A stretch of DNA of 64,000 bases from Saussurea involucrata (lineage: Eukaryota > Streptophyta > Magnoliopsida > Asterales > Asteraceae). Below, piece after piece: positions 45,718 through 56,031 of this stretch (its first letter is position 1; each line of letters opens with the position of its first letter). Position numbers and translations under genes: made by a program. Under the pieces are notes generated by a model, which worked only from the letters and a program-made list of their open reading frames with translations, ran no database searches and was not told where the DNA came from. The stretch is from positions 178,408,784 through 178,472,783 of the forward strand of contig CM066320.1 in the NCBI GenBank assembly GCA_033807775.1, in the 5' to 3' direction.

Positions 45718-46322
45718 TGCATGCGATGGTGGAGAAGAAAAGATAGACAATACAGATACAACCAACACCATCACTGCTCATCTGATCTCTCTCATTTATA
45801 ATATATATATTTTATAAAACCTTTTTTATAAAATATCCAAGTGTAAGATATTATACAAGAGTGATTACCCATTGTGAGTTATACTCCTCTTGTAAGTATT
45901 TGAATAACGGGTGTGTGATCCTGTTTATCTCATAGCAGAGGCTTGAGAAACTATTACAAATTCCTTTGTATTTGGTTTGTGTTCTACCGTAAAGAATACA
46001 TTTATTGGATCGTGTCGAGAAGTGTCTCGGCTGCTGGTTTATCACAGTTGGTGGTAAATCAGTAAATCTCCGTGTCAAGTATCTCTTACCTTTATCTCTT
46101 TATTTATTCCGCTGTGCTTTATTATATTTGTTTATATAAACTGCTTTGCATTTATAGTTACTTATATAATCTCTGTGTATTTGTTTATGTTTACACTCTT
46201 CTTTATTATTTGTATACTCTGATTTATTTTTACTATTTCAGTACTGTATTTATTTATAAAAGAATTTTTGAAAGTAAAAGATTTTAAATACAACCTTACC
46301 CCCCCCTAGGTTGTCTAACATT

Positions 46323-46334
46323 TGGTATCAGAGC
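46323..46334 (+). other. Primer-binding site, tRNA-Met type (gag-only Copia)
   Basis: TGGTATCAGAGC two bases after the LTR end. Confidence 0.92.
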
Positions 46335-46371
46335 GGGTCTTTCAAAAATTTCTGTCTTAATTTTTTTTTAA

Positions 46372-48279
46372 ATGGCTCAACAAACTAATTTTGTGTTCTC
46401 TAAACCTCCTTTGATAGATACTGAAAAGTTTGGCATTTGGGCCGAGCTATTTGAATGTCACGTTCGTGGCAAAAGTCAAAAAATTTGGGATATTATAGAA
46501 AATGGGAATTTTAATCCTACTATTATAAAAAATAATGTTATTGTTGATAAACCTGTTAAAGACTGGACTCCCGCTGAAGAATCTCATTCTTGTTTAAATT
46601 TTGAGGCTAAAAATATATTATATGCTGCTTTAACTTCCGATGAAATAGAAAGAGTATATACCTGTAAAACTGCTAATCAAATCTGGCAAAGCTTGAGTGA
46701 CACTCATCGTGGAAATACTCAAGTTAAAAGCTCTAAAATAAATATTTTAGTACATGATTATGAATTGTTCGAAATGTCAAAAGATGAGTCAATCGACTCA
46801 ATGTTTAAACGTTTTAACCTCATTATGACTACTTTGAAGGGATTAGGTCGCACTTATCCTAACGAAGACTATGTAAGGAAAATTCTTCGAGCACTTCCTT
46901 CGGAGTGGATGGCAAAAATTACATCTTTAGAAGACTCCCGAGATCTCGCAACGATGAAGCTCGATGATCTCATCGGCAATCTTAAAGTGCACGAAATCGC
47001 ACTAAAAAGAAATCAATTCCGGGAGCAAGTCAAAAAGAAATCCATCGCTCTCAAAGTCGTTGCCTCAAAAGAAAAGGAAGAGGAGGAAGATGCAAGTTCC
47101 TCGGATGACGAACCCGAAAATCTTGACGATTTAGTCAAGTTGGTAAGAAAACTTTCTAAACTTTTATCTAACAAAAAGTTTACTAATAATGATAGGTTTC
47201 AAGAAAATGGAGACTACCGTCGTGGTGGTAAAAACCAAAGTCGCAACGTCCACAAAAGTGAAGACAAAAATGACGAATCTAGCGACGATGAAAAAGCCAA
47301 TAAAAAGAAAGGTTTTTGCTATGTGTGTGGCGACAAGGATCACTATGCGAGTGTGTGTCCGAAACGAGCAAAACAAATCAACACACCAAAAGCTTTAGTT
47401 GGAGGCGCGTTGAGCGCAAGCATAAATGAGGCCAAAAATTTTTGTTTCATGGCCGACCATGATAATGAGGTATCTTCATCATATTCTTCTAAAAATAATT
47501 GTGATAGTAATTATAGTGATAATTATTATAGTGACGATGAAAATAATCTTGACGAATTATATAAATCATTTCATGATATGGCTGCTCTCGCAAATAAATA
47601 TAAAGATGAAATTTCTAATTTAAAAGAAACCGTATCTGTATATAAAAAGGAAATAGATGACGGTAAACAAAAATCTGCTCATGATTTAGATGTTATCACT
47701 AAATTAGAAAATAAATTAAATGAAAAAGATATTTGTAAATCTTGTGTTATTTTAAATGATAAAATTGCATGCTTAAATAAAAAGACACATGAAGATATTA
47801 TATGTGCAAAATGCGAGATTCTTGAAAATGAAATTGCATGTTTAAATGCTAAATGTAAATCGCATGAGAAAAATGAATTATTAGCAAATGCTTTTAATAG
47901 TAGCAATGATAAAGTGCTTAAAATGCTAAATATATCAAATCGTATAAATTGCCGAAAAGGCATTGGTTCAAATACGTGTATTGAAAAATGTGATTGTATG
48001 CCAATTAAAAAGGTTTTTGAAAAACCTAAATTTGTTGTTAAAAATAAAACGCAAAAACCTCCGTATGTTCCTAAAATGAATTATGTGAATTATATGTCGA
48101 GAAAATCACATGCGTTTATGTATAATAATAAGTTTGCGAATCCTAAGAAAAATGTTAATCCGCATACTTCTTTTTACGTCTATGATGAATACGATCGTAA
48201 AATTAAGATGGTTAGAAAATGGATTCCGAAAGGAATGTTTAATGTTGATAATCCCGGTGGGATGCGTTTGTGGTTTTAA
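46372..48279 (+). CDS. Copia Gag protein, 635 aa, intact
   Basis: First ATG after the primer site; open to the TAA at 48279. Residues 10-45 (PLIDTEKFGIWAELFECHV) are a DUF4219-like start; about 65-215 a UBN2-type Copia gag domain (QIWQSLSDTHRGNTQVK, ELFEMSKDESIDSMFKRFN, ILRALPSEWMAKITSLEDS). One CCHC zinc knuckle at C316-C319-H324-C329 would bind RNA. Residues 235-310 and 370-395 are acidic/basic low-complexity; 395-460 probably coiled coil, followed by spaced Cys pairs (C455/C458, C478/C481). It ends WIPKGMFNVDNPGG and MRLWF, close to where the protease starts in full-length relatives, so pol appears to have been removed. Its product could package this element's own RNA while pol is supplied in trans; that is inference. 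Confidence 0.92.
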   Translation: MAQQTNFVFSKPPLIDTEKFGIWAELFECHVRGKSQKIWDIIENGNFNPTIIKNNVIVDKPVKDWTPAEESHSCLNFEAKNILYAALTSDEIERVYTCKTANQIWQSLSDTHRGNTQVKSSKINILVHDYELFEMSKDESIDSMFKRFNLIMTTLKGLGRTYPNEDYVRKILRALPSEWMAKITSLEDSRDLATMKLDDLIGNLKVHEIALKRNQFREQVKKKSIALKVVASKEKEEEEDASSSDDEPENLDDLVKLVRKLSKLLSNKKFTNNDRFQENGDYRRGGKNQSRNVHKSEDKNDESSDDEKANKKKGFCYVCGDKDHYASVCPKRAKQINTPKALVGGALSASINEAKNFCFMADHDNEVSSSYSSKNNCDSNYSDNYYSDDENNLDELYKSFHDMAALANKYKDEISNLKETVSVYKKEIDDGKQKSAHDLDVITKLENKLNEKDICKSCVILNDKIACLNKKTHEDIICAKCEILENEIACLNAKCKSHEKNELLANAFNSSNDKVLKMLNISNRINCRKGIGSNTCIEKCDCMPIKKVFEKPKFVVKNKTQKPPYVPKMNYVNYMSRKSHAFMYNNKFANPKKNVNPHTSFYVYDEYDRKIKMVRKWIPKGMFNVDNPGGMRLWF

Positions 48280-48417
48280 ACCATTTTTATGGTTTTATAT
48301 GTTGTCGTATTTTGTTTTATGTCGACAACATATTTTTTGCAGTTTATGTTTTATACTAACTGTTAAAAGGACCCATAAGAAAAGGGTACCACGAAATATT
48401 TTCTTTGCCTTTTGTAG

Positions 48418-48725
48418 GTGTTTCCTGGCGAGGATACAATACGTGTTTCCTGGCGAGGATACAATACGTGTTTCCTGGCGAGGATACAATACGTGTTTCC
48501 TGACGAGGATATAATACGTGTTTCCTGGCGAGGATATAATACGTGTTTCCTGACGAGGATATAATACGTGTTTTCTGGCGAGGTTATAATACGTGGTTAC
48601 CTGCCGAGGTTATAATACGTGGTTACCTGCCGAGGTTATAATACGTGGTTACCTGCCGAGGTTATAATACGTGGTTTCCTGACGAGGATATAATACGTGT
48701 TCCCTGACGAGGTCATAATACGTGG
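48418..48725 (+). repeat. Tandem 25-26-bp repeat, about 12 copies
   Basis: Consensus GTGTTTCCTGGCGAGGATA followed by TAATAC. Three sub-variants (GGCGAGGATACAATAC, GACGAGGATATAATAC, TGCCGAGGTTATAATAC) are grouped in order, as in local expansion. There are no unique spacers. Confidence 0.95.
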
Positions 48726-49075
48726 TAATTTTTTTGCTCACATAAAATTAACCGAAAAATCGAAGCCTTAAGATCCTTTTTTTTGGTGCAAGTGTTTCTT
48801 TTAGGTTATTTTGTTTTATGTCTATTATATTTTTTTTTTATGCATATTTTATTGTCCCTCAAATTTTATAATTTGTTATTAATTTGAGGGGGAGCTTTTT
48901 ATCTTTTACCTATGAGATTATGCTCTCTCAAATATATGCATATTTTGAGGGGGAGCATCTCTCGAGGGGAAGCATACCGTCTTTCTTAACCCTTTTTGCT
49001 TCGACAAACGGGGGAGAGAAACCGCATATGCTCTTGCTTAGCGGTTGTGTTTGTCATCATCAAAAAGGGGGAGAT
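48726..49075 (+). other. 3' non-coding region and polypurine tract of the gag-only Copia
   Basis: Contains TTTGAGGGGGAGC near 48885-48898 and again near 48945-48958, and the actual polypurine tract AAAAAGGGGGAGAT (49062-49075) directly before the 3' LTR. Confidence 0.8.
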
Positions 49076-50263
49076 TGTTGGTGCAAGTGTACCACATCTC
49101 TATATATTTATATATATTTATTTTGATGATTACAAACACACCGTATTATTGTTTATCTAACAATCTAATCCAAGTGTACAGTTCTTGAAGAACACGAAGA
49201 TTTTATCTGAAGAGTTCAAGACGGAAGATTTACGTTGTCATTAGTGTTTATAATTTATAATGATAAACACCCTAAAATAATATACCACTTGGATATTTCT
49301 AAAAACCTTTTAAATATTTTTTTTAAATAAGAAATTTTGGTTCTAGAAGTATCTGCCCTGCGTACTGTTTCTGCAACCACTTTCTGACGCAGGTATACCG
49401 CGAAGGTAGAGCCGGTATTCCGCGGTGGTACGGCCGGTATACCGCGGGTGTTCAGCCGGTATACCGCGGCAGGCGTGGTGTTTGTTTCTGATTGGTTGGA
49501 AGTACTTTTTCTGACGGCGGTATACCGCGGGTACGTATTCCAGAAGTCAACTTTGCATGAGAGCCGTTGAAGTGTCAGCGTACTTTGTACTGCACGGTAT
49601 ACCGCGTGCATTTGGCGGTATACCGCGGATGCTTGTTTCCGTTGGAAGTGTTGCTATATAATGCATGCGATGGTGGAGAATAAAAGATAGACAATACAGA
49701 TACAACCAACACCATCACTGCTCATCTGATCTCTCTCATTTATAATATATATATTTTATAAAACCTTTTTTATAAAATATCCAAGTGTAAGATATTATAC
49801 AAGAGTGATTACCCATTGTGAGTTATACTCCTCTTGTAAGTATTTGAATAACGGGTGTGTGATCCTGTTTATCTCATAGCAGAGGCTTGATAAACTATTA
49901 CAAATTCCTTTGTATTTGGTTTGTGTTCTACCGTAAAGAATACATTTATTGGATCGTGTCGAGAAGTGTCTCGGCTGCTGGTTTATCACAGTTGGTGGTA
50001 AATCAGTAAATCTCCGTGTCAAGTATCTCTTACCTTTATCTCTTTATTTATTCCGCTGTGCTTTATTATATTTGTTTATATAAACTGCTTTGCATTTATA
50101 GTTACTTATATAATCTCTGTGTATTTGTTTATGTTTACACTCTTCTTTATTATTTGTATACTCTGATTTATTTTTACTATTTCAGTACTGTATTTATTTA
50201 TAAAAGAATTTTTGAAAGTAAAAGATTTTAAATACAACCTTACCCCCCCTAGGTTGTCTAACA
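49076..50263 (+). repeat. 3' LTR of the gag-only Copia (1188 bp)
   Basis: Same as 45110-46320 except for a few substitutions, homopolymer differences and loss of one 21-bp palindrome unit near 49530. Confidence 0.93.
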
Positions 50264-51470
50264 AGAACAAATTGAGAAATGAACGAATTAAAAAGTTTAG
50301 GGATAGTACCTGAATTACTAGGGAGATGAGAGGTGGCGCCCGTATCCATGTACCATGTACCATCGGGTTGATGAAGAATCATGGTGTTAAACGTGTTTCC
50401 TAACTCGGTGGGAGTCATTGGCGTACCGTATGGAGACTGTGGAGCAAGCATCGCATGGTTTTGGTGGAACGCCCGTTGTCGTGAGGGAGCCGAATCCAGA
50501 ATGTCGGCTTGTGGGTGAGTGTATGGAGAAGAAGTTGGGGTACAGGGGTACGGATATGGGGGTGAAACATAGTTACCGTGAGGTTGCCATTGGGACCATG
50601 AAAATTGTTGTTGATGGAATGAAGGGCCACGATTGCGAGCACGTTCACGTTCATGACCTCGTCGTTGGTCATGTTGGCCATGACCTCGACCACGGTAAGG
50701 GTTGTGTGCAGGCGGGTGTGTTTCCGATGGAGGTGGAGGTAGAGTAGTGATCGTTGGTGGTGATTGCGTGGGTTGGCTGGTAACAAGGGCATGTTGGGTG
50801 TGGTTTTCTTGTTTGAAGCGTCTGGCTTCCTCTAGTAGCAATTGAGATCTGGATTTATTGAAACTGGGAAGTGGTTCGGCTTGTTGTATCATGGTAGTGA
50901 TGGTGTCATATTTTCCTTTGGTAAGTCCGAAGATACGCTGAGAACCATCTTGGATTCTGACGGGGCTACCAACATTGGCAAGTTGGCCCGAAAGTTGTTT
51001 GAGCTTCTTACAATAGTCGGACATGTTTGAGAAATACTCAAGTCTGGAAGTGTTGAATTGTTCTTCCAAGTATACGACACAGGTATGTTTTTTGTCTTGG
51101 AATATCTCTTCTAGACGTGCCCACAATTCTTTTGTCATGGCACATGGTTTCATGATGGTCTGAAGGAGATCTTTGGAGAGTGTCGTAGATCCATTGTTTA
51201 ACAATGGCGTCAAGGCGTTCCTATGTCGATTTTATCAACGGACGATGGTTGTGAGATGTTGGCGTCGATGTGATCAAGGACGTTATAGGCACATGCGTGG
51301 ATGTGGAAAAGTTCCACCCGCGATGCATATTGTGCATCCTTTTGGTCAAGGACGATAGGAATAAGGTTTTTTATATTAGTGACGGCAAACGCCGGGTGAA
51401 ATCTCGTGGGGGTGGAGTTTCTTTTTCCCTATCAGATGACAACATTATGGATGAAGATGGTGTCGTGAAA
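50264..51470 (-). pseudogene. Copia gag and start of protease (host Copia), frameshifted
   Basis: The leader-proximal part (51470-51215) carries gag N-terminal sequence (VTNIKNLIPIVLDQKDAQYA, VELFHIHACAYNVLDHIDA) with a frame break and stops. From 51213 the frame is open: SKDLLQTIMKPCAMTKELW, EEQFNTSRLEYFSNMSDYC, a Gln/Pro-rich segment with a basic RGRGHGQHDQRRGHERERA stretch, then the protease active-site region DGTWYMDTGATSHLPSNSG. It is cut at 50268 by the gag-only Copia and resumes at 45104. Confidence 0.88.
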
Positions 51471-51512
51471 AGAGACGAGAGATCGAAGGTAGAAGGAGAG
51501 GAGAGCGTGAGA

Positions 51513-51522
51513 TCTGATACCA
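51513..51522 (-). other. Primer-binding site, tRNA-Met type (host Copia)
   Basis: TGGTATCAGA on the - strand, three bases from the LTR edge at 51526. Confidence 0.85.
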
Positions 51523-51703
51523 AATTGATATAATGATAGAAAATGAGTTCTTTGTGTCTTGCGTTCTCATTCACCTTTGACAAATATTTATGCAAAATAC
51601 AAATGGATAACAATGAAAACTATTGAAATCTATCCTATAATTACAATCCATATTCTATGGAAAGGATATATACAAAATATGGAGAATATGGGTTATTCTC
51701 TAA

Positions 51704-53569
51704 CGCTATGTTTGGCAAACTAGATGATGACTGATAAGCTATCTGGTAGTTGATAAGCTAGCTATTGACTGATAAGCCTGATGAAGAATTTACGTTTGAC
51801 AAAAAACTAGCTTATAAGCATGTAAAATGACCAAAAAAGACATTTTCAAAAAATGATCAATTACATTATTTAATTATACAGTTAAAACAAATTTATAGCA
51901 ATATAATATGTTAATTAATACAAAAAATGTAGTAAAGAAAAATTAAATAATATAACATGTTAATTAAAAGAATTTAAAATTTATTATTACATATATACTA
52001 TAAATTTTGAATTTGTTAAAACAAGTTTTAGAAAAAATATTTATTAACTTATGATTTTAAATAACCGTGACATATAATAAGAAAAAAATAATCAAATAAT
52101 AATTAAAAAGATAATAGTAATTAATAATTAAAATATATTGATTAATATTAAAAAATATATAGAAATAACTTATATAATAAAATAATTAAAAATAATTAAA
52201 ATTTAATATTAATGTATAATTCAAATTAATTTAATAATTTGCAGTTAATATTAATTAATTAGTAACAATTAAATTTAAAAAATTAATATTTATATATAAT
52301 AATAGTTAATAAATAATAATTAATATTAATGAGAACAATATTGAAATGTTCACAAAAATCAGGGCCGGTCCAATGATTTTGGATGCCCTGGACGAGTAGT
52401 CAAATAAATGCCCCTCTCTTCCTTTCCTTTACTTTCATTATATGGGTATGATTATTGATCACTGTGCGTAGATTTTGTTATTACTAGCCATTAGGCCCTT
52501 TACGGACTATTTTCGCTTGATCTTTACAATAGAACATAGTTCTTTGATCTTGGGGGACATTGTGAAACTTATTTCTACCTTATTTTGAGATTATTCCAAA
52601 TTGGGGATGAGGACACCCAATCAACAATGTGAAACAACATGTAGGTTTTATACTTTACAGAACCACAAAAAGATAATTTTCATACTTTTCTTTATTACTG
52701 AAGGTGTCATGAAGCTTTCCAGAAACATAGATGGAATGATGTAGACTAAATGATTTGCAATGCATATGTAATTCTTTATATGGTATTAAAAAGTATATTC
52801 CTATTCCTAATTTTAACACAGTTCCTAATCAGTAATAACTTAATTCTAATTTCTAACGCAATTAGGACCCTATACTTGGTGTCTGACAGCTTATCCAAAT
52901 AAACTCCAAAACTCTAAATAACCAATAAACCAATTGAAGTATCAAATAGGTTTAAGGAAATCACTCAAATAGTTAAATCATTGAGAAATATCATATTTAA
53001 GCGTATAAATAAAAAAAATTAAGATTCAAGAAATCAAGAAAAATAAGCAAATAAATCATATAACAGGTCTTAATAAGAAGGAAAACACCTGGAGTAGTGA
53101 GAAACTTAGAGCAAAATCAGATTGGGCATTAGGCATCGCATACACTGAGAATCACCAAATCAATTGTCCGTCGTGGTTGGTGGTAGGCATAACTCAAGGA
53201 CACCGATGGTGGTCAACTGGTACCTGTTAGGCAGCGATGGAATCAAGAGACGTGAGGGCGTGCGACGTCTAGGGCAGATGATGAGACAAGATTGAGAGGG
53301 AACTCGGAAGTGTGCGCCGTCTGGAAGAGAGGCGACAAATTTACAGAAAAAAAATCATAAACGAACCTACAAAACCTTATATGAATGTTGGGCTTTGATG
53401 CCCCTTAGGCTTTGCTGCCTTGGGCGGTGGCCCACTTCACCCACTAGTTGGGCCGACCCTGACAAAAAGCTACTCAAAAGCTACTTCAAGTAGTGTTTCA
53501 AAAAACTAGCTTATGGTCATCCAAACATGTACCCAAAAAATAACCTACATTTTTTTGCCAAACGATGCC
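51704..53569. mobile_element. PIF/Harbinger-like MITE in the Copia LTR
   Basis: Termini CGCTATGTTTGGCAAA and TTTGCCAAACGATGCC form 16-bp TIRs (12 matches), with the TSD TAA at 51701-51703 and 53570-53572. The interior is AT-rich and non-coding, with GATAAGCTA repeats near the left end. A hAT-like element is nested within it. Confidence 0.75.
52360..53461. mobile_element. hAT-like element (1102 bp) nested in the MITE
   Basis: TIRs CAGGGCCGGTCCAA and TTGGGCCGACCCTG; flanking octamers ACAAAAAT (52352-52359) and ACAAAAAG (53462-53469), an 8-bp TSD with one mismatch. No transposase ORF. Confidence 0.85.
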
Positions 53570-53587
53570 TAACAATATTTACTAACA

Positions 53588-54229
53588 GATACGATACATC
53601 AATACCACCGCATATAATACGTTTTATACCACATATCAACTAAGTTTACATATTTAATACGATAATATTTAGTATCAATTTAAATAATACAGCTGATATG
53701 CTTATTAATTGGTTTGATTTGGTATAGATTTGAAACCCACAAAAATATTAACAACGGTTTAGAAAACAAGATGTGTTTATAAAATCCATTGGAATCAAAT
53801 TTGATTTTAAACTCTCGGGTTTTCTTATCACAAAGAAATTGTTGGAGAAAATCTTAAAACACAATTAATTAATTTAAAAATGGATTTATTATTTAAAATG
53901 ATTTATAGTATTTGTTAGCATCAAAAAAGTAAAAGTAAAAGTAAAAATGGGAAAAAAACAATGTGGCTTGGAAATGTATTAATTGTTGGGGAATCTGAAA
54001 GCCGTTGTGGATGTTTGCATGTCAGATCCATGTGCTGGTCTCCCTTCCCTTTCATAATATATAAATATATTCCTATAGAATAGTAATAAATAATTGTCAA
54101 ATTTTTGGATTTTCGTCCATTCATGTTTTTTTTTAGAGTCAAAGGTATTTTCGTCCATCCATGTTTTTTTTTCTCTCTTTTTGTAAATTTTCTTTGTTTT
54201 TTCTTATTTTTATAACAATCATAAAACAT
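53588..54229. other. Intergenic AT-rich DNA
   Basis: Contains T-rich tracts and a duplicated ATTTTCGTCCATYCATG phrase near 54110 and 54150. No gene is supported; the 102-codon - strand frame at 53921-54229 is low-complexity. Confidence 0.5.
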
Positions 54230-55401
54230 TAGGGAGTTATCATTTGCAAACCAGTTAGTTTGTGCAAACTTTGCAAACTCAATCTAAGCCATTAACTCAT
54301 TTAATCTACGGTAAAAAAAAGCGATGGCATTAATGTAATTAAGTGCATATTTTAATTTTATTTTATAGAGTTGGGGGACTTTTGAGGGTATATTGGGTAT
54401 AAAAAAATCAGTTATCTCCCTCTCTTGCACGGCTCCTGCATCTAATTAGGGTTTCAAGATTGTTTTCTTTCATTCTTCCTCACCCAAGCGCCGACACCAG
54501 TGTTTCCTTCCCTGCTACCCCTCAGTCGCCACCACCGCCGCTGTCTTCCACCTTCGTCGTCTTCCACCACCGTCGTCTCCCACCATCGCCGTCATCCGCC
54601 ATCGCCGTCTTCCACCATCGTCGTCTTCCGTCGTCTTTCATCAACCTCCATTTCTCTCGTACGGTTCCACCAGATCTAGGGTTTCAAAACCCTTTCTTTC
54701 ATCCTCCCTCACCAAGTGCGCCATTTTCAATCCTTCCCTGCGAATCCGGACATGGAAGACGAGTGGTGGAACGCCACTGAAGAGGTCGACAGTGATTGTT
54801 GTTATTATTACTACTGGAATCAATTCCCATTTCGATTTTCCCCAACAAATTTTTGAATCGCGAAAGAGAAAGGAGAAAGGGTTTTCGCTAAAGAAGTCTT
54901 ATTCGATGAAGCACCCATCAAAAAAACGACTTAATTGTATCAGCAATGGAGTCTGAATCAAGAGAGGGAGGCAAAACCATCGAAAGTTTCAACCTTGTTT
55001 ATCATACCGATAGATTTTATGGTTCATGATTTCTGGTTCATGACTTTTATCTGCTTCATGATTAACTGGTGCATGATTTGTTTGGTTTCATGATTTTATC
55101 TGGTTCACGATTTTATGGATTCAAGCTTATATCTGATTCATGATTTTTATCTGGGTTGATGATTTTTTCTTCATGATTTCGATCTTCATCAAGATTGTAA
55201 ACTCGGTATTCAGATCTCCGATCAATAACAGTTTTGGATGGTTGGTTACAAAGGAAATAATATATTTAAAAAAATAAAATATGTTTAAATCCCTAAAATA
55301 CCCTCATGAATAAAAAAAGAAAAAGAAAAAAAGAAATTACGTGATTGGTGGAGATGTGTTTGCACAGTTTGCACAAACTGATTGGTTTGCAACGGAAACG
55401 G

Positions 55402-55407
<6 letters not shown>
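54230..55407. mobile_element. TIR element with gene-like interior
   Basis: Outer about 55 bp are inverted repeats: TAGGG...TTGCAAACCAGTTAGTTTG on the left and the reverse of TTGCAAACCAATCAGTTTG on the right, ending in CCCTA at 55407. Right TSD is masked by the TA microsatellite, so the superfamily is open. Inside, 54440-54800 looks like the 5' part of a plant gene (two AGGGTTTCAA phrases, a GC-rich Ser/Pro/Thr-coding stretch), and 55000-55170 has TTCATGATTTTTATCTGG-type repeats. Confidence 0.65.
54460..54780 (+). pseudogene. Possible captured gene fragment
   Basis: A 106-codon frame rich in Ser, Pro and His, starting shortly after AGGGTTTCAAG. The composition is that of a gene 5' end, and the CACCRCCGTC repeats make the frame low-complexity. 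No homologue recognised; may be only leader sequence. Confidence 0.3.

Positions 55408-55441
<34 letters not shown>
55408..55441. repeat. (TA)n microsatellite
   Basis: Uninterrupted TA repeats abutting the TIR element. Confidence 0.97.
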
Positions 55442-55446
<5 letters not shown>

Positions 55447-56031
55447 ACATAGACTTTTCATGTCTAGAAATGGTAACAAACCACATCGCCTACTACCTCT
55501 CCCCTTCCCATCGATGCCAATACCTAGAAATGATAATAGCCCACCTCTCGTGACCGACCCCATGTGTTTTCTCTCTGTAACTCATCGTCAAAGAGGTATC
55601 GTAGTTATCTATGGTGCCATAGAGACCAGCAATGATTGAGCCGAGGGTGAAATGTAACGGCGTGTTGGGAGGTACGGTGGTCAGAGAGCATGATGGGTCA
55701 AGGGTCAAGAGACCGTAAGTGGTGGAGGTGAGAGAGATTATATGTGTGTGTGTGTGTGTGTGATTATATTAATCAAAGTTAAAATAGTATATATTAATTT
55801 GGGGTAAAAGAAAAAAAACATAAAAAGACAAAAAAAAAGATAAAAGGACAAAAATACCCCTCACTTAACGAACAATTTTAACGGACTTAGTGACCAGGGA
55901 CGATTTTCAAGGTAAAAATGCAAATAATATGGACACTAACTATTGTTATTGAAGCCTAGGGACGACTACCGGAGATTCGTGTAAACCACATGGACCAAAT
56001 TGTAGTTTACTCTGTAAAATATTAGTATACA
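55442..56031. other. Intergenic stretch without a supported gene
   Basis: Contains a (TG)n run near 55741-55761 and, around 55860-56010, a phrase resembling the ends of old plant TIR elements (GGACCAAATTGTAGTTTACTC). Nothing codes. Confidence 0.5.

Larger units (their letters stand above)
45110..46320 (+). repeat. 5' LTR of the gag-only Copia (1211 bp)
   Basis: U3 carries the GGTATACCGC palindrome array (45428-45684), TATATAA at 45711 and a presumed transcription start shortly after. Ends CTAACA before the primer site. Confidence 0.93.
45110..50263 (+). mobile_element. Gag-only (non-autonomous) Ty1/Copia element, 5154 bp
   Basis: LTRs 45110-46320 and 49076-50263, start TGTTGG and end TAACA; perfect TSD AGAAC (45105-45109 and 50264-50268). 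tRNA-Met-type primer site (46323-46334), one long gag ORF, then a 25-bp tandem array and non-coding DNA to the polypurine tract. No protease, integrase, RT or RNase H. LTRs differ by a handful of substitutions plus one 21-bp repeat unit. Inserted in the protease region of the host Copia. The TTTGAGGGGGAGC phrases recall SIRE-type Copia elements. Confidence 0.93.
13549..53587 (-). mobile_element. Ale-like Ty1/Copia retrotransposon, host of the whole nest
   Basis: Short LTRs at 13549-13718 and 51526-53587 (the latter interrupted), a tRNA-Met-type primer site at 51513-51522, and the Copia order gag-protease-integrase-RT-RNase H on the - strand. Removing the Athila, the gag-only Copia and the PIF-like MITE leaves about 4.6 kb, a normal Copia length. 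Flanking pentamers are GTTAC (13544-13548) and GATAC (53588-53592), a TSD with one mismatch. The ORF has stops and frameshifts. The LTR pair is clearly more diverged than those of its guests, as expected for the oldest layer. The Ale assignment rests on the RNase H and short LTRs and is tentative. Confidence 0.85.
51526..53587 (-). repeat. 5' LTR of the host Copia, split by a MITE
   Basis: 51526-51703 matches 13549-13704; the last bases (CAATATTTACTAACA, 53573-53587) resume after the MITE. The start is extended or rearranged relative to the other LTR, in line with old age. Confidence 0.85.

Noticed and set aside
48418..48725. Regular 25-bp repeats considered as a CRISPR array
   Set aside because: Units abut with no unique spacers and lie in a plant retrotransposon.
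45110..50263. Possible integrated virus in place of a retrotransposon
   Set aside because: LTRs, primer site, polypurine tract and 5-bp TSD with a Copia-type gag fit a retrotransposon; no envelope, movement or replicase protein is present.
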